64,000 bases of DNA, taken from assembly GCA_012274445.1 (NCBI GenBank), contig JAAROD010000015.1, positions 2,914,001-2,978,000 on the forward strand. The letters run 5' to 3'. Below, piece after piece: positions 11,693-21,977 of the stretch. Position numbers and translations under genes: made by a program. The stretch comes from Sclerotiophoma versabilis. Its lineage: Eukaryota > Ascomycota > Dothideomycetes > Pleosporales > Didymellaceae. The stretch's first letter is position 1. Each line of letters opens with the position of its first letter. Below the pieces are notes generated by a model. That model saw only the letters and a program-made list of their open reading frames with translations, searched no databases and was not told where the DNA came from.

Positions 11693-12713
11693 CTAAGCGG
11701 TGGGACGGTGGGGCTGATGTTCTTGAGAAGACGAATCCTGGTTCTGAGGATCTTAGCGAGAGTGGTGAATTATTTGACGTAATGGCTGGCGCTGAGGCTG
11801 AGAGTTCAGTGCTTCTTGAGAGTCTGGGGATGAGATGACGGAAAGAGAGAGCCACGAGCGCAGCTCGCATACCGAGACTAAATCATTGCTGGAGAGTATG
11901 GATGAGTCTGTTGACACGGAGGAGAGGTTGACAGAGAAGAGGCAGGAGTTTGAGCATCTTGTTAAGGAGGGGGACGATGATAGTGAGACATTTAATAGTA
12001 TGTAAGTGCGATGTGCAGCGAATTGAAAGCGATCTTCCCTCAACTATATGCACTCCCCCCTCAAGTGTTCGTTTCCTTTCTCCTATGTAATAACATGGCT
12101 GCACGACAGCTTAATCGTAGTGGAACTCGAGATGGCCAGTACACCGAACCATTTGCAAATTACGTGGCACTGCTAGGAGAACGCGTTTTATGCCCAGCGA
12201 CCAGCGATGTTCCCATCACCGATCGCCATGCCAGTAGAATGAAAGGGTAGCAAGCCCGCTTAGACTGATAGGCAGCAGTCATTACCAATCCACGAATCGT
12301 TGTCAGCAGATGAGTCAGTACAAGCGACATCTCGTCAACGATCAACTTTGGTGGTGACAGCGCTTCAAGTTACACAACAACGGTTGTAGAGATGACATAT
12401 CTAATGGTGTAATGTCTAAGCCCCATACATGGTAGGCACGCTAAGCGCTCGGTACCACAAATTGGTCTGAACCCTTCCGCTCCATTCCTTGTGCGCACCT
12501 TGTATTCTCTACTGTATCTTACCGTCGTCCATCAAAGTCGATCAACGTCGACGCCGTCTACCATGCAGCACTTGCGATTGTCTCCAAAGCCGATGCGTCC
12601 GTTGCGCCCGATACCGTATACGCAGAAAAGGGGTGGAAGAGAAAGAGAGGGATCGTAAATATGGAGAGAGGTCGTTTACGAAGGGGATATGGTTTGAGCG
12701 TCTGTCTATGCAG
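11693..12713. other. Relic-rich interval, one small acidic ORF
   Basis: No intact gene. On the plus strand, 11835-12005 is an ATG frame of 56 codons, very acidic and coiled-coil-like (SLLESMDESVDTEERLTEKR), ending in DDDSETFNSM. A neighbouring plus-strand frame just upstream (to 11838) has a similar acidic composition (SEDLSESGELFDVMAG) in another phase. This could be a frameshifted small gene or the antisense of decayed TPR sequence; I cannot decide. Confidence 0.25.
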
Positions 12714-12932
12714 TCATGACTCCTTCTTATTGAAAGCATAGTAAGGTAAGTTAAGTAGAGAGAGGTGCTTGACGAAGTCCTTGTGGTACTCGGGCCACTT
12801 TACAGAGATACCTGCGGAATACAACGTTGCCAAACTTGTGGAGAGCACCGTCCAATCGTCGTCTTTAGACTTGAGCGAGGCGAGCAGACGGTCTTGGGGC
12901 ACAGAGAGTGTTGCTCGAACGAGACCATTGCA
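12714..12932 (-). pseudogene. Fragment of a non-reducing polyketide synthase (after AT domain)
   Basis: The minus-strand frame reads MVSFEQHSVPQDRLLASLKS, then DDDWTVLSTSLATLYSAGIS, VKWPEYHKDF and LLNLPYYAFNKKES before a stop. This matches the linker after the acyltransferase domain of fungal non-reducing PKSs, where a total-length pattern of '..W..L...LA.LY.AG..V.W.EYH.DF....LL.LP.YAWD.KNYW' is typical. The frame is closed by a stop just upstream (12935-12933) and by another exactly where the conserved KNYW would follow. No ketosynthase, PT or ACP motif was seen nearby. It is a dead fragment of a secondary-metabolite gene. Confidence 0.6.
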
Positions 12933-14501
12933 GATTACTGTTCAGATTGGTCTGTACACCACTATAGGACGCTAACAACACGACATTCTGTTTGTTTAGT
13001 CCTGTTGGAAGGTCGTATTACCGGATTGTCAGTCAGGTAGGTAGCACTTGCCGTGGACCTTTTGCTTCCAAAGTGTAATGGCGAGGATGCTAAGTAATTG
13101 CGGTGCTGTAAAGATTGTATAGACAGACTCACGTCGATTTTGTTTTTTGGAAAGCGATGGGTTGGCGGTAGGAATGCGAATAACGAACTGCGAGGGCGTG
13201 TTAGTATCGTTCTTTGAGGATGGATCATACGCCATACTATAACTCTGCGCGCCAGTGGGTGAAGAACAGGAGAAGAAGAACGGAGGAAGGGCATGAATAG
13301 ACCTATTGCTACCATCATAGAACCTTCCAATCTCTGATGTAGGCATTGACGTCCATGTGGTTGCAACAACGCACCTGCTAAGCTAATATGGCAGGAACGA
13401 AAGTGCAGATCATGGGCGCATCACAATATCTCAGAAAACTTCCCAAGTGTGGTTCACACATTGCAATTACGAATCGTATAACAGGAAAATCGAACTTCGA
13501 CTAATTTGATTGAGGCTGGGCTCTTGCTTTACACCAATCCGGATAACTGGTTGGGTCCCACTCCTGCACCTGCGACCCGAGACCTCCTCGATACACAAAA
13601 AAAGGTTTTCTCTTATAATTCCGGAGATACTCCTCCATATGTTCGTCCTCTTCCAGCTCCATGCATGGCTTTGTTGGTTGTCGGCAGTCGGCGTGTCGTG
13701 AAGGCAGCAGACTGGAATCTTGTCTCTAGCTCGATGTTCATGCAACGAAGAGGGAGAGTAAATAGATCTAGATGAAGCTTAGCTTATTTAAAGGCGTAGT
13801 TACCGAAAACAGAAATGCGCATGACGGTCTTCCCGAAATGGTGCCACGACAGACGGCGGTCTGGACAGGAGAACTTGTTTTCAATGTCCTATGGTCGTAT
13901 GTGGAAGATTTGTACAAAGTAGAATTATATATACTAGATCCTATAAGGGCCGGGTCAGGAACCTTGGTTGCTAACTCAAAACACCATCAACAGACAGCTA
14001 GTTACGCCATCCACCCTATCCAGGCTCGCAAAATTCTGTGTCTCAAGTTCGGTAGTAAACATTTTTATATCTTAAATTCATCTACGACGGCATAAAGATG
14101 AAAGAGATGAAAGACACAGATATTTTTTGATGCCTATCACTTTGAGTGAAAACTATAGAATTTATAGTTAAGCAAGGTTATAAGTCAAGCCAGAGGACCC
14201 AGCGATGCTGGGGCAGTCTGTTCCTGTTGAAGACGTTTGCGACCAAAATTCCGCACTACATTCAGTTGTCTGCGCAGATTATGACTCCGTCGCTTTCACA
14301 TGGCTAGCCATACAACAAGTACCACCGTATGTTGAAGTATCACATGTTAAATCAATAAGTATGCAACGCAGATCAAAAAAGAGAGCTGTTTGGAGGAAAC
14401 CGAAAACCGAATGACTCGAGCATGTCATGTGTCTTGATGCTACACGAGGCACGGGGACGTCGCGAATCTCTCCCCACACCCGGCAATCGAAGCACGCGGC
14501 A
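12933..14501. other. Intergenic with one copy of a diverged repeat
   Basis: About 1.6 kb between the PKS fragment and the AIM9-like gene. The right half is AT-rich and contains the repeat copy at 13796-13915. No gene is supported; the open frames are short and lack motifs. The last 200-300 bp should include the promoter of the next gene. Confidence 0.4.
13796..13915 (+). repeat. Diverged dispersed repeat, copy A
   Basis: About 115 bp resemble 18959-19080 in the same orientation. Shared blocks include TTACCGA.AAC, CGAAATGGT, ACGGCGG, GGACAGGAGAACTT and TTTCAA.GTCCTATG, separated by substitutions and small gaps. Many differences are C/T or G/A. Family unknown. Confidence 0.6.
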
Positions 14502-16297
14502 ATGCCGTCAGCACGCTCTTTTGGAGCCATCCACAGAAGACTTTTCAACAGGGTTAAACCCTCTGCTCTGCCACAGCCCTCGCGAGCTCTCTCTATTACT
14601 AGTCGAGGCAAACTGATCAACCGCGAAGATCTATTCAAATACACGAACGGTCGCTTCCTCGCCAATGAGGCGGAGGCCTGCAAGCACAGACATGTGCGAT
14701 TCGACATTGATCAATTGTGCGCCGTAGCTGCTGCAGCTGGCGGAAGTTCTTCGCCCATCAGAGCGATCGATAAGATGGAGGGAGGCTTCTGCAAAGCCCT
14801 CATCATGCAGAAAGAGGATGGTAGTGAAGTTGTTGCTAAAATCCCTTTCTCTATTGCCGGGCCACCTAAGTACACCACTGCATCCGAGGTGGCTGTTCTC
14901 AAATTCAGTAAGACTATAACACCTGTTCAAAATTAATTGAATCCAAAACTAACCGTACTGCTAACGTTAGTAAATACACATACTCAAATCCCCGTGCCCA
15001 AAGTCCTAGCCTGGAGCTCTGACGCGTCCAAACCTGTTGGTGCCGAATACATAATTATGGAAAAGGCTACTGGTCAACAGTTATTTATAACTTGGAGCGC
15101 CATGACTATCGAAGACCAATTCAGCCTTGTGGAGCAACTGACGCAGTTTGAGGCCGAGTTGGCGTCATTTGAATTCCTTGCCAACGGGAGTCTGTACCTT
15201 TGTGAGTCCATGACAGACGGCGAGTCCTGGGTTGCTTTGGACCGGAATGTGGACCCTTCTGGACAATTCTGCATAGGACCCTCCTGCGAGCGAGTGTGGT
15301 CGGCTCAAGGTAAGACGGTGGCACCATCTACTCACGTCAGCAATGGACCATGTAGGTTGGTCACGGCAGGCATTGTCTGCTAAGCTGACGCTACTCTGTA
15401 GGGCCAAACCTATCGTCCATTGGTCTTGCGCTCGTGGAGCGCGAAACGGCCTGCATCGAGCAACAAAGTCTGGTCCCTAGCTTTGGACCACCACGTGGGT
15501 CCATCGATGAACAGTTTACCGTCCTGAACATGGCAAAGGAGGTTATGTCTAGACTAGAAACAGTGACGCTTATTAATAGGGTGTCAAGGCCAGTCTTGTG
15601 GCACACCGACCTCCACATGGGTAACATCTTCAGCCAGCCTGAAAACCCAACCAAGATATGCTCAATTATTGACTGGCAGTCAACTATAGTCTCGCCACTA
15701 TATCTACAGGCCCGCTTTCCAGAGTTCTTGTCGGTCGATGATGACTATGTTCTTAGCTTGACAGAAGAACCAAAGCTACCACAGAACTATCAAGACATGA
15801 ACTCTAATGACAAGAAGCTTGCCGAGCTCAAGTTTGAGGACACTAAAATGTCCAAGTTCTACGAAGTCAGCACTGCCAATCAGCACCTACGGGCACGCCA
15901 TGCATTTCTTATGCCGCAGTTCACGCGTGAGCTCTTCATTCGGTGTGAAGAGGTAATTGAAGAGGGTGAGATACCGCTCCGTGCCTGCCTAATTGAGTTT
16001 GCCGTGGCCTGGAGTGCATTGGGATTTCCAGATGAATGGCCCTTTAGCTTCAGTGAGGAGGATATACAAAAGCATAATCAGCAATTTCAGGACTACTGCG
16101 ACTTTCATCGAGTTCAAGAAATAGCTAGAAAGCTTCTTAGCACCGACTCTGAGGGCTGGATATCCCCGCAGCTCGATTTTTCGGAACGGCAACGGATGAA
16201 CACAGAATTGTTACAAGAGATAACGAGTAGGAGTAGCGAATACAACAAGTCAAGGGAAAAGATTTGGAGGATCTGGGCTTTCCGTGAGAAAGCATAG
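14502..16297 (+). CDS. AIM9-like aminoglycoside-phosphotransferase-fold protein
   Basis: Three exons (14502-14907, 14971-15309, 15402-16297) give 546 residues. The N-terminus is rich in Arg/Ser/Ala without acids (MPSARSFGAIHRRLFNRVKP), fitting a mitochondrial targeting sequence. An upstream ATG at 14427 would add 25 residues. After it come the family blocks DLFKYTNGRFLANE, GGFCKALIM with VAKIPF (ATP-binding lysine), IPVPKVLAW and GAEYIIMEKATG. Then the catalytic loop LWHTDLHMGNIF (HxDxxxxN) and the metal site CSIIDWQST. This is the order found in AIM9/FMP29-type APH-family proteins of fungi, which are common in multiple copies; substrates are unknown. It is the only intact gene in an otherwise relic-rich stretch. 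All catalytic residues appear present. Confidence 0.85.
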
Positions 16298-16486
16298 GAT
16301 CGAGTTTGGAAGGAATTTGGTAGAATGGCCTGTGGACGCTAAGTTATGTCAACTCTCTACCGAAAGCCATTTTGAGAATGTAACTTGAATCATATGCCTG
16401 AGGTAAAGCGGAACCGACCTGATTGAACCGTTCCATGCATATAACACTAGGTCAGGCTGTCAGAATCCATGCTCCTGAGAAATCTA

Positions 16487-16806
16487 TCAACTCACCTTCA
16501 ACCAATCTTTGAGGAGAATTTTCCTGAAATCTGCTACCAGATCCTTGACCACCTCCGGCTGCTTGTCTTCTGGCACATCTATCGGAATTTTGGCTTTCGC
16601 AACATTGGAGTGGGTTCCATATTTGCTAATATACTTTTTAAGTGCAGTGCTTGTCGCTTCACTGTTGACCTGGAGATAGCCGTTTTTGTAGCCGTTTACA
16701 GTTTCGCCCGCGTCAATCTGCATTTGGTGCTCTGCTTTATGCGTTTTAGTGTTTGGTGGATAGACACGTCGACCCGGGTCATGTTTGTTGAAAAGCTTCG
16801 TCTAGT
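16487..16806 (-). pseudogene. Coding-looking minus-strand fragment, unknown family
   Basis: The minus-strand frame is open over about 105 codons and reads like real protein: NKHDPGRRVYPPNTKTHKAE, then AGETVNGYKNGYLQVNSEAT, KKYISKYGTHSNVAKAKIPI and VPEDKQPEVVKDLVADFRKI. An ATG lies at 16723 but the protein-like text starts further upstream, up to a stop codon at the 5' side. I do not recognise the family. It could be the end of a decayed gene, or the last exon of a gene whose front is the broken membrane protein just upstream. Confidence 0.35.
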
Positions 16807-16814
16807 TCCTACTG

Positions 16815-17784
16815 TTAAAGAGGTGTTTTTCGAGTTTCTTCCACACTTTCGACATAGTGATAGAGAGGTAGTGTCTTGTTGGGCTTGTTCAGAGATATTG
16901 AGCGAATTGCGCAAAACTTTAAATTAACAACGAATTTGAGATTGTCCAGTTTAACAAGTGGAGGGGTGGAGGTGATTGCTGAGCTTGCTGTGGTGTAGCT
17001 ACCGCTTGCTGGATCATCCTTGGACTGTTCTGAAGTGATGTACAGAGCAATTCTTCCCCGTAAAGAATCTCTTGAAGGCCAAAGGCACCGAATTTCTGTA
17101 ATGTTACCATTGTTGTATGTGGTTCCCAAGCTCTCTGCTTTGTACAATTCATCGATTTCAAAGCTGTGACCAACATCAACACTTGACAAAGAGAGAGATG
17201 CTGTTTTGCGTACATGTTGAGCTTGTACGTCTCATTGATTTCAGTAGGGAGCATAAGCGCCTCTGATGCGTTCCTGTAGAGCGTCCTTGCTGACACCTGA
17301 TGCATTCCAAGTCGAGGGATCATCAGAACGGCAGACAAAGGACGAACGACTGTCGTCATGAAGGGCAGCCCTGAGACCGAGAGCGCAAACATAAACTTAC
17401 ACTATGCGCTAAAGCCTGTAGAACTAAAGGCAGAAAAAAGATCTAAAGACCACAAATAAGATAAATGTGGTGCCCGTGCAGTTCCTGAAAGAGCACCAAG
17501 GGAATGTAGCCGTTGAGTGCCTGAGACCGGATCAGGCAGAGAAGTATATCCATAAGCGATGCCTGCATAAGCAACTCGTGAAACTTGGCTACAAATTGTA
17601 GGGCTATTGTATTATCAAAAGCTCCAGCCCAACAATTCGTCCAGTGGAGTAGTATAAGTGTAACGCCGCAGCTTACGGGAAACAAATGAGGTAGGCTATT
17701 GAGGGATGCCATGTATCTGCTTTGGTACATGGCTACCTTGCGCTGCTCCGATGAGCATCTCCAAGGAAGAGCATTGCTAAGCAA
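16815..17784 (-). pseudogene. Broken multi-pass membrane protein of a fungal unknown family
   Basis: Three pieces in changing frames. The first (17784 to about 17500) has LPHLFPVSCGVTLILLHW, LQFVAKFHELLMQASLMDIL and RSQALNGYIPL, resembling polytopic fungal hypothetical proteins with a conserved LQFAAKLHE..ASL block. At about 17500 the frame shifts: the protein-like text continues in another phase as GALSGTARAPHLSYLWSLDL and AFSSTGFSA. It then meets a TAG stop before FALSVSGLPF and PLSAVLMIPRLGMHQVS. Downstream text (17189-16815) is less clear. A frameshift plus an in-frame stop in otherwise family-like sequence means it is inactivated. I infer an accessory membrane-protein gene that has decayed. 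Confidence 0.6.
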
Positions 17785-18958
17785 GACACCGAACAGTAGA
17801 AGGCGGACCTCCTCAAGAAGTCACGAACTTTTGGGTTTTCTGATAACTAAGACGTAACACGAGGCTTGTTTGCAGACATTTACTAACGGTAATTCAGTCA
17901 TCTTATGCTCGGACTCAGCCTCACGGCTCATGTTGCAGACGATGCAAGTCAGAAGACTTAATGAGCTCTCAAGGTAGGTCTTTACTCTTCCACTTAGACA
18001 TATGAAGTGCAGAAGCGCTGCGGGATGCTCTAGAAGTTATAGGGGGCCTGCTTCGATGAAAACCTGTAGGGCAACTCTCAAGATTGAAAGAGGTACAGGG
18101 AAGGCTGACGTCTTATATTGTACTGCATGCCAAGTTTCGTGCTGACAAGGCTGAAACTTAACGCCTCTCCAGAAGTTGGTAATGCAGAGAGCACCAAATA
18201 CTAAGGACGTACACTACTTGTCTTCTGGCCGCTCGCCACAAACATCCTTAACTTCACTGTGTCTGGTGGTGACGGGACCGAAGCTCGGTGACCGAGGTCT
18301 GCAAATCGGTACTGATTTGCTCAGGGAAGAACACGGAAAGCCAGGGACGGACGAGGCCTCTTGATATCTGTACCGCTCTTTCTATGAGGACTCCAGAGCA
18401 TTGATTGTTACAGTGTCCTAGAAAGTAAACTCAGTTTGACCAATACTCTCACCTCTTGTCTGGTTACACTCCCCCTTGTTATTTTTGCTGCTGATAATTT
18501 TTGGTCCAACATGCTCGATTTGAAGGACCAGACGATTGAGGAAGCCCACGAACAGAGAAAAAGCATTAGGCGCATTTTAGATGAAAGTGTTTCGTTTGGA
18601 GAACATTTCAATTGGTTGAATTCCTGAAGCAACATCAATCTACAATAAAGCTCATACTGTTGTCTCCTGCCTGCTGGCCACAAATGCATAAATTTCCACC
18701 GTAAGCGGCATACAGGAGTCTGACTTCTTAGCAACAGTAGTCTAGACTTGGTAATGCAGCATGCCAAATGAGAATGTAAAGCTTGGAAAAATGTATGTAG
18801 ACTGCTGGGAAGCGGCTGAAGATAGCCAGACCGGAAAGCTGCAGGAATAGACACGGCACAGAGCATGGCGGCGTTCGGAAGTCTGCAGACCGGTCCTAGA
18901 TTTGCGTTTCGTGGAAACAGGCAAGTTGACCTAAACAAGTTAGTTAGGGTAACGGGCT
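17785..18958. other. Intergenic, relic-like sequence
   Basis: No intact gene. A plus-strand frame around 18490-18627 reads FAADNFWSNMLDLKDQTIEE and HEQRKSIRRILDESVSFGEH, which looks protein-like, but it has no start, partner exon or family that I recognise. The long minus-strand frame at 18408-19046 lacks an ATG start and runs through the dispersed repeat, so I do not accept it as a gene. Confidence 0.3.
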
Positions 18959-19080
18959 TGTGTTTACCGAGAACACAAATGTGTGCAACTGAATCCTCGA
19001 AATGGTACCTCAAGACGGCGGATCGGACAGGAGAACTTTTTTTCAACGTCCTATGTTGTGTGTGGAGAATATACCAGTTT
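18959..19080 (+). repeat. Diverged dispersed repeat, copy B
   Basis: Second copy of the element at 13796-13915, same orientation, about 5.2 kb away. The match is strongest over CGAAATGGT..GGACAGGAGAACTT..GTCCTATG. The two copies bracket the AIM9-like gene and the broken membrane gene. Confidence 0.6.
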
Positions 19081-20102
19081 TTCTAATCCATATTCTCGAC
19101 GTCAAACCTATACCTGACGGCTATGATCCATCCCAGCAACTTTTCAGATCTGTCGTACAACTATACAGATGCTGACGCAGGGTCAACCATACGCAAGCGC
19201 ACCTCGATGGATGTGCTACCAAAACGGTCTGGTACACACAAACCTTACCTGCCTTCCATGATCAAGGCCCTCACCAGTCGTCCAGGGGCCGCTTAGTCAG
19301 GTTCGTCCAAACGCCACCAAAATGTGTCTGGAAATGCAGAGGATCGTCAAGCTGCAAACAGCTATGACAGAACGTGAGAACACATGCAGCTACATGTCAA
19401 CCCGACTCTTTCCCCAGACCCCAGGAAACCAGGACATTTCAATCCCCAGATCTGTGGTTCTGGGCTTTGATCCATGCGTGCTGTGGTAGACTATTACCAC
19501 ATAAAAACTCTGCAGTGGAGTCTACCCCAGAGGTCAATGCGAAGGTCTATCGGCGACGCCCGTAGACCCACAAAAGCTTCCTGAACGTCAAGATATGAAT
19601 ATTGCTCCGATAGCGGCGTGTCAAATTGAGGTTGCGAGATCGTATTGCGTGAGACTATATCCTGTGAGAGTGCTGGTGTTTTGATGGTGGTGTGTTGGAA
19701 TCGGGCCGTTTGGGCTGGGCCTTGGCTGTCCAAATTTTGGGTGTCAGACGGTGATCTGGCAGTTTGAACAAGCAGCAGAAACATTATCGTAGGCACGATT
19801 CATCTGCTCTTCTGAGCGCAGGGAGGATTGGGTGGCTTATGACACAACGGGACGGAGCCAAGATAGCGTGCACTGGGAGTAGGTCAGCCGAGATTGCGCG
19901 GGAGAATGTAAAATGAGTGTGAGAACGGACTATCAGCCTCAAACCTGAAAGGTGATATTAAACATCATCGCGGTTGTCACACTGGGCAGAAGCCATGCGA
20001 GAGACCTTCAAAGGTTCTAGGTCAACTTCAAAGATAACGGTGGAGCAGGTTCGAAAGCTTTGGCACTGGCGCTCAGTTGCCAGTCGCCCCAACAGTGTCC
20101 GA
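19081..20102. other. Intergenic, no gene recognised
   Basis: About 1 kb. A minus-strand frame (19494-19796) is open but has no motif and a non-ATG beginning. No RNA gene or repeat was seen. Confidence 0.4.
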
Positions 20103-20618
20103 CTAATCGAGATTGTACTGTAGCATTCCACACTCTTGATTGCCCTGAGCACAGGTAGTAGATGTCTTCTGTATCTGTTTCTCATCTTGTTTGGAGCTTC
20201 CAGATTTGACTGCGATGAATACGAGGTTGCGCTCAAGGCTGAGCTTGTGAGCGAGAAAAGTTCCAGGAACGATGCTCCAAGTATACAACTAAGAGCTGCA
20301 CTGGGACCCCCGCGTCCAGTCTGACGCCAATATCATGTTGGTGGCGCATGTGCGTTCGATGAGCAAAGCCGATGTATCAATAATTGTCGCTGCACGTTTG
20401 ATGATCTGTCGTTGGCGCTGTACATCATTTGCCCTTGTGGCGAACGTCCATTGATTGACGCTCATCGTGAGCTGACAGCCAGACGAGAACCACGGAGCTG
20501 CGCCGCGCTTCCCTTCCAGAATAACGCGATGAACGCTGTCAGGCGTACCCGGCACAACCTTTGCAAGTCCAGCCGTGCAGCAAGGATGCTCTGCGAAGCG
20601 GCTCTACTATATAGATAA
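20103..20618 (-). pseudogene. Same-frame ORF pair interrupted by one TAG
   Basis: On the minus strand one frame is open from about 20618 to 20103 except for a single TAG at 20291-20289. Upstream text includes KVVPGTPDSVHRVILEGKRG and AAPWFSSGCQLTMSVNQWTF; downstream text begins YTWSIVPGTFLAHKLSLERN. The first part overlaps the left arm of an inverted repeat. I recognise no family. It may be a broken coding relic or chance openness. Confidence 0.25.
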
Positions 20619-20822
20619 CAGCAGATACTGCATGATTCTGTAAAGGTTACAATACTACTGCCTTTCTAGCTGCATCTATTGGTCTATAGACCTGCCACTG
20701 CCTGTAAAGTATAAGTTGGCTAAGTTTCATCTGTCTAGAAAATACAGCCGAGTATCCCTGCTGCTTAGCTCCGCCTACATAATTTATGCTGGGTACGCCT
20801 GACAGCGTTCATCACGTTATTC
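20519..20822. repeat. Inverted repeat with 36-bp arms (hairpin-like, MITE-sized)
   Basis: The left arm (20519-20554) is the reverse complement of the right arm (20787-20822) at 34 of 36 positions. The shared core in right-arm orientation is GGGTACGCCTGACAGCGTTC. Both differences are transitions (C/T and G/A). The roughly 230-bp interior is AT-rich, shows weaker inverted similarity around AGTATC..CTGCTG, and has a perfect 12-bp palindrome GGTCTATAGACC at 20681-20692 near its centre. Size and structure fit a decayed non-autonomous element or an inverted duplication. No target-site duplication was confirmed. Confidence 0.65.
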
Positions 20823-21977
20823 CCGATCTTAACAAGGCAGGTAGTGTTGGTTGACGCTCATTGCCTGAAGGGTAGAAGTGAGTTTGTTGGTGTAGCCAAT
20901 CACCAGCCGTCACCCTGTTACCTCACGCGACAGCCATCCGTCTGGCTTTCTCGAACACCTCAGCCGCCGCTGGTTCGTCGTGCAGTTGTGTTGGCTGCGT
21001 CGTGGTTGCGCATCGTGACCGAGTGGCCGAGGGCAAGCTGCAGATGGCTGATATCGTACCGTAAGCCCCGGGCACCACCAATCGTCCGATGTTCCAGAAG
21101 AGTTCCTTATCAGGGTGGTTGGCCGATGCAGTCATGCAACCATGGAACCAGTTGATAGTGGCAGCTGTCTGCCGTGCACTGCAAGTGGTTCAGAGGATCT
21201 GCCACCTGCCTAAAGCGCCCAGACCACGCTAGGGCGCCGCGCACTCTTGCTGAAGCTTGTCCTAATGCCAAATTGCACCCATTAGCGAGGTCGCGCCCGC
21301 CACCATCGCAATTCTGCGTTGCTTGTCGCGTGCTTCGAGTGATCTATGGTGACCTCAATGAGCGTTCTTATCTTGGTCGCGGGTAGACAGAGGACTGATT
21401 GGTCGAGCGCTTGTTCCACGAGATCGCGAGGTGTGTCTAAGTGGAACCAAGCGTGTGCGGAGAACCCCATGTCGATTGCACGAGTTGCTTGACGCCCATA
21501 CGCCCGTGGCGCTGGCCCTGGATACAGTTGCATTGGCCCACCCTTATCAAGCACGTCGAGGGAGCCTTACGGCTTTTGGAAATTGATGGCCGAATTGCGC
21601 ACGAAACGGCGTGTCCGGGAGTCTGGGGCAGCGACCATTTGCTCAAGATACCCAATCTCGGCCCTTGTGGCCAAGCGCTACCAGTCCACGCCGCCGCTAG
21701 CCTGGAAGCTTGAATCGCCGCTGTGGTAAGGAGACCGTGCACCTGTTATGTCTGGGATCGGGAGCGCAACACGAAGGGTCTAGGGCTGTGGTACAATGGG
21801 GGCAGAGGATATAAGATAGCCCTTGTGTTCCCGTTCACACGGTACTGTTCCAAGGGGTATCAGACTTGACTTTCACTTCGCGCATCTGCGCCATTCTTTC
21901 TCTGTTCGCAACTCTTTTTCAGGGTCTCGCCCTCCAGTCAGCAATCGTCAGTCACGCCATTGCTCATCTTCTCCAAG
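20823..21977. other. Intergenic, left part relic-like, right part permease promoter
   Basis: Between 20.9 and 21.7 kb the minus strand has open pieces such as GRLVVPGAYGTISAICSLPS and HLDTPRDLVEQALDQSVLCL. They look moderately protein-like but cannot be joined into a gene and match no family I know. The last about 200 bp carry the permease promoter and a pyrimidine-rich leader. Confidence 0.35.
21810..21815 (+). promoter_or_regulatory. TATA-like box of the amino-acid permease
   Basis: TATAAG lies about 168 bp before the permease ATG and is followed by a pyrimidine-rich leader, a normal arrangement for a strongly expressed fungal gene. Confidence 0.45.

Noticed and set aside
18160..18780. Possible second local duplication (TTGGTAATGCAG and GCCACAAA motifs repeated)
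   Set aside because: Only two short blocks agree and spacing is inconsistent, so it is not separable from chance.
18408..19046. 212-codon minus-strand frame
   Set aside because: No ATG at its beginning, includes the dispersed repeat, and no recognisable family; better seen as chance openness.
20045..20060. GGTTCGAAAGC, resembling a tRNA B box
   Set aside because: No acceptor or anticodon stem can be formed around it; no tRNA was found anywhere in the window.
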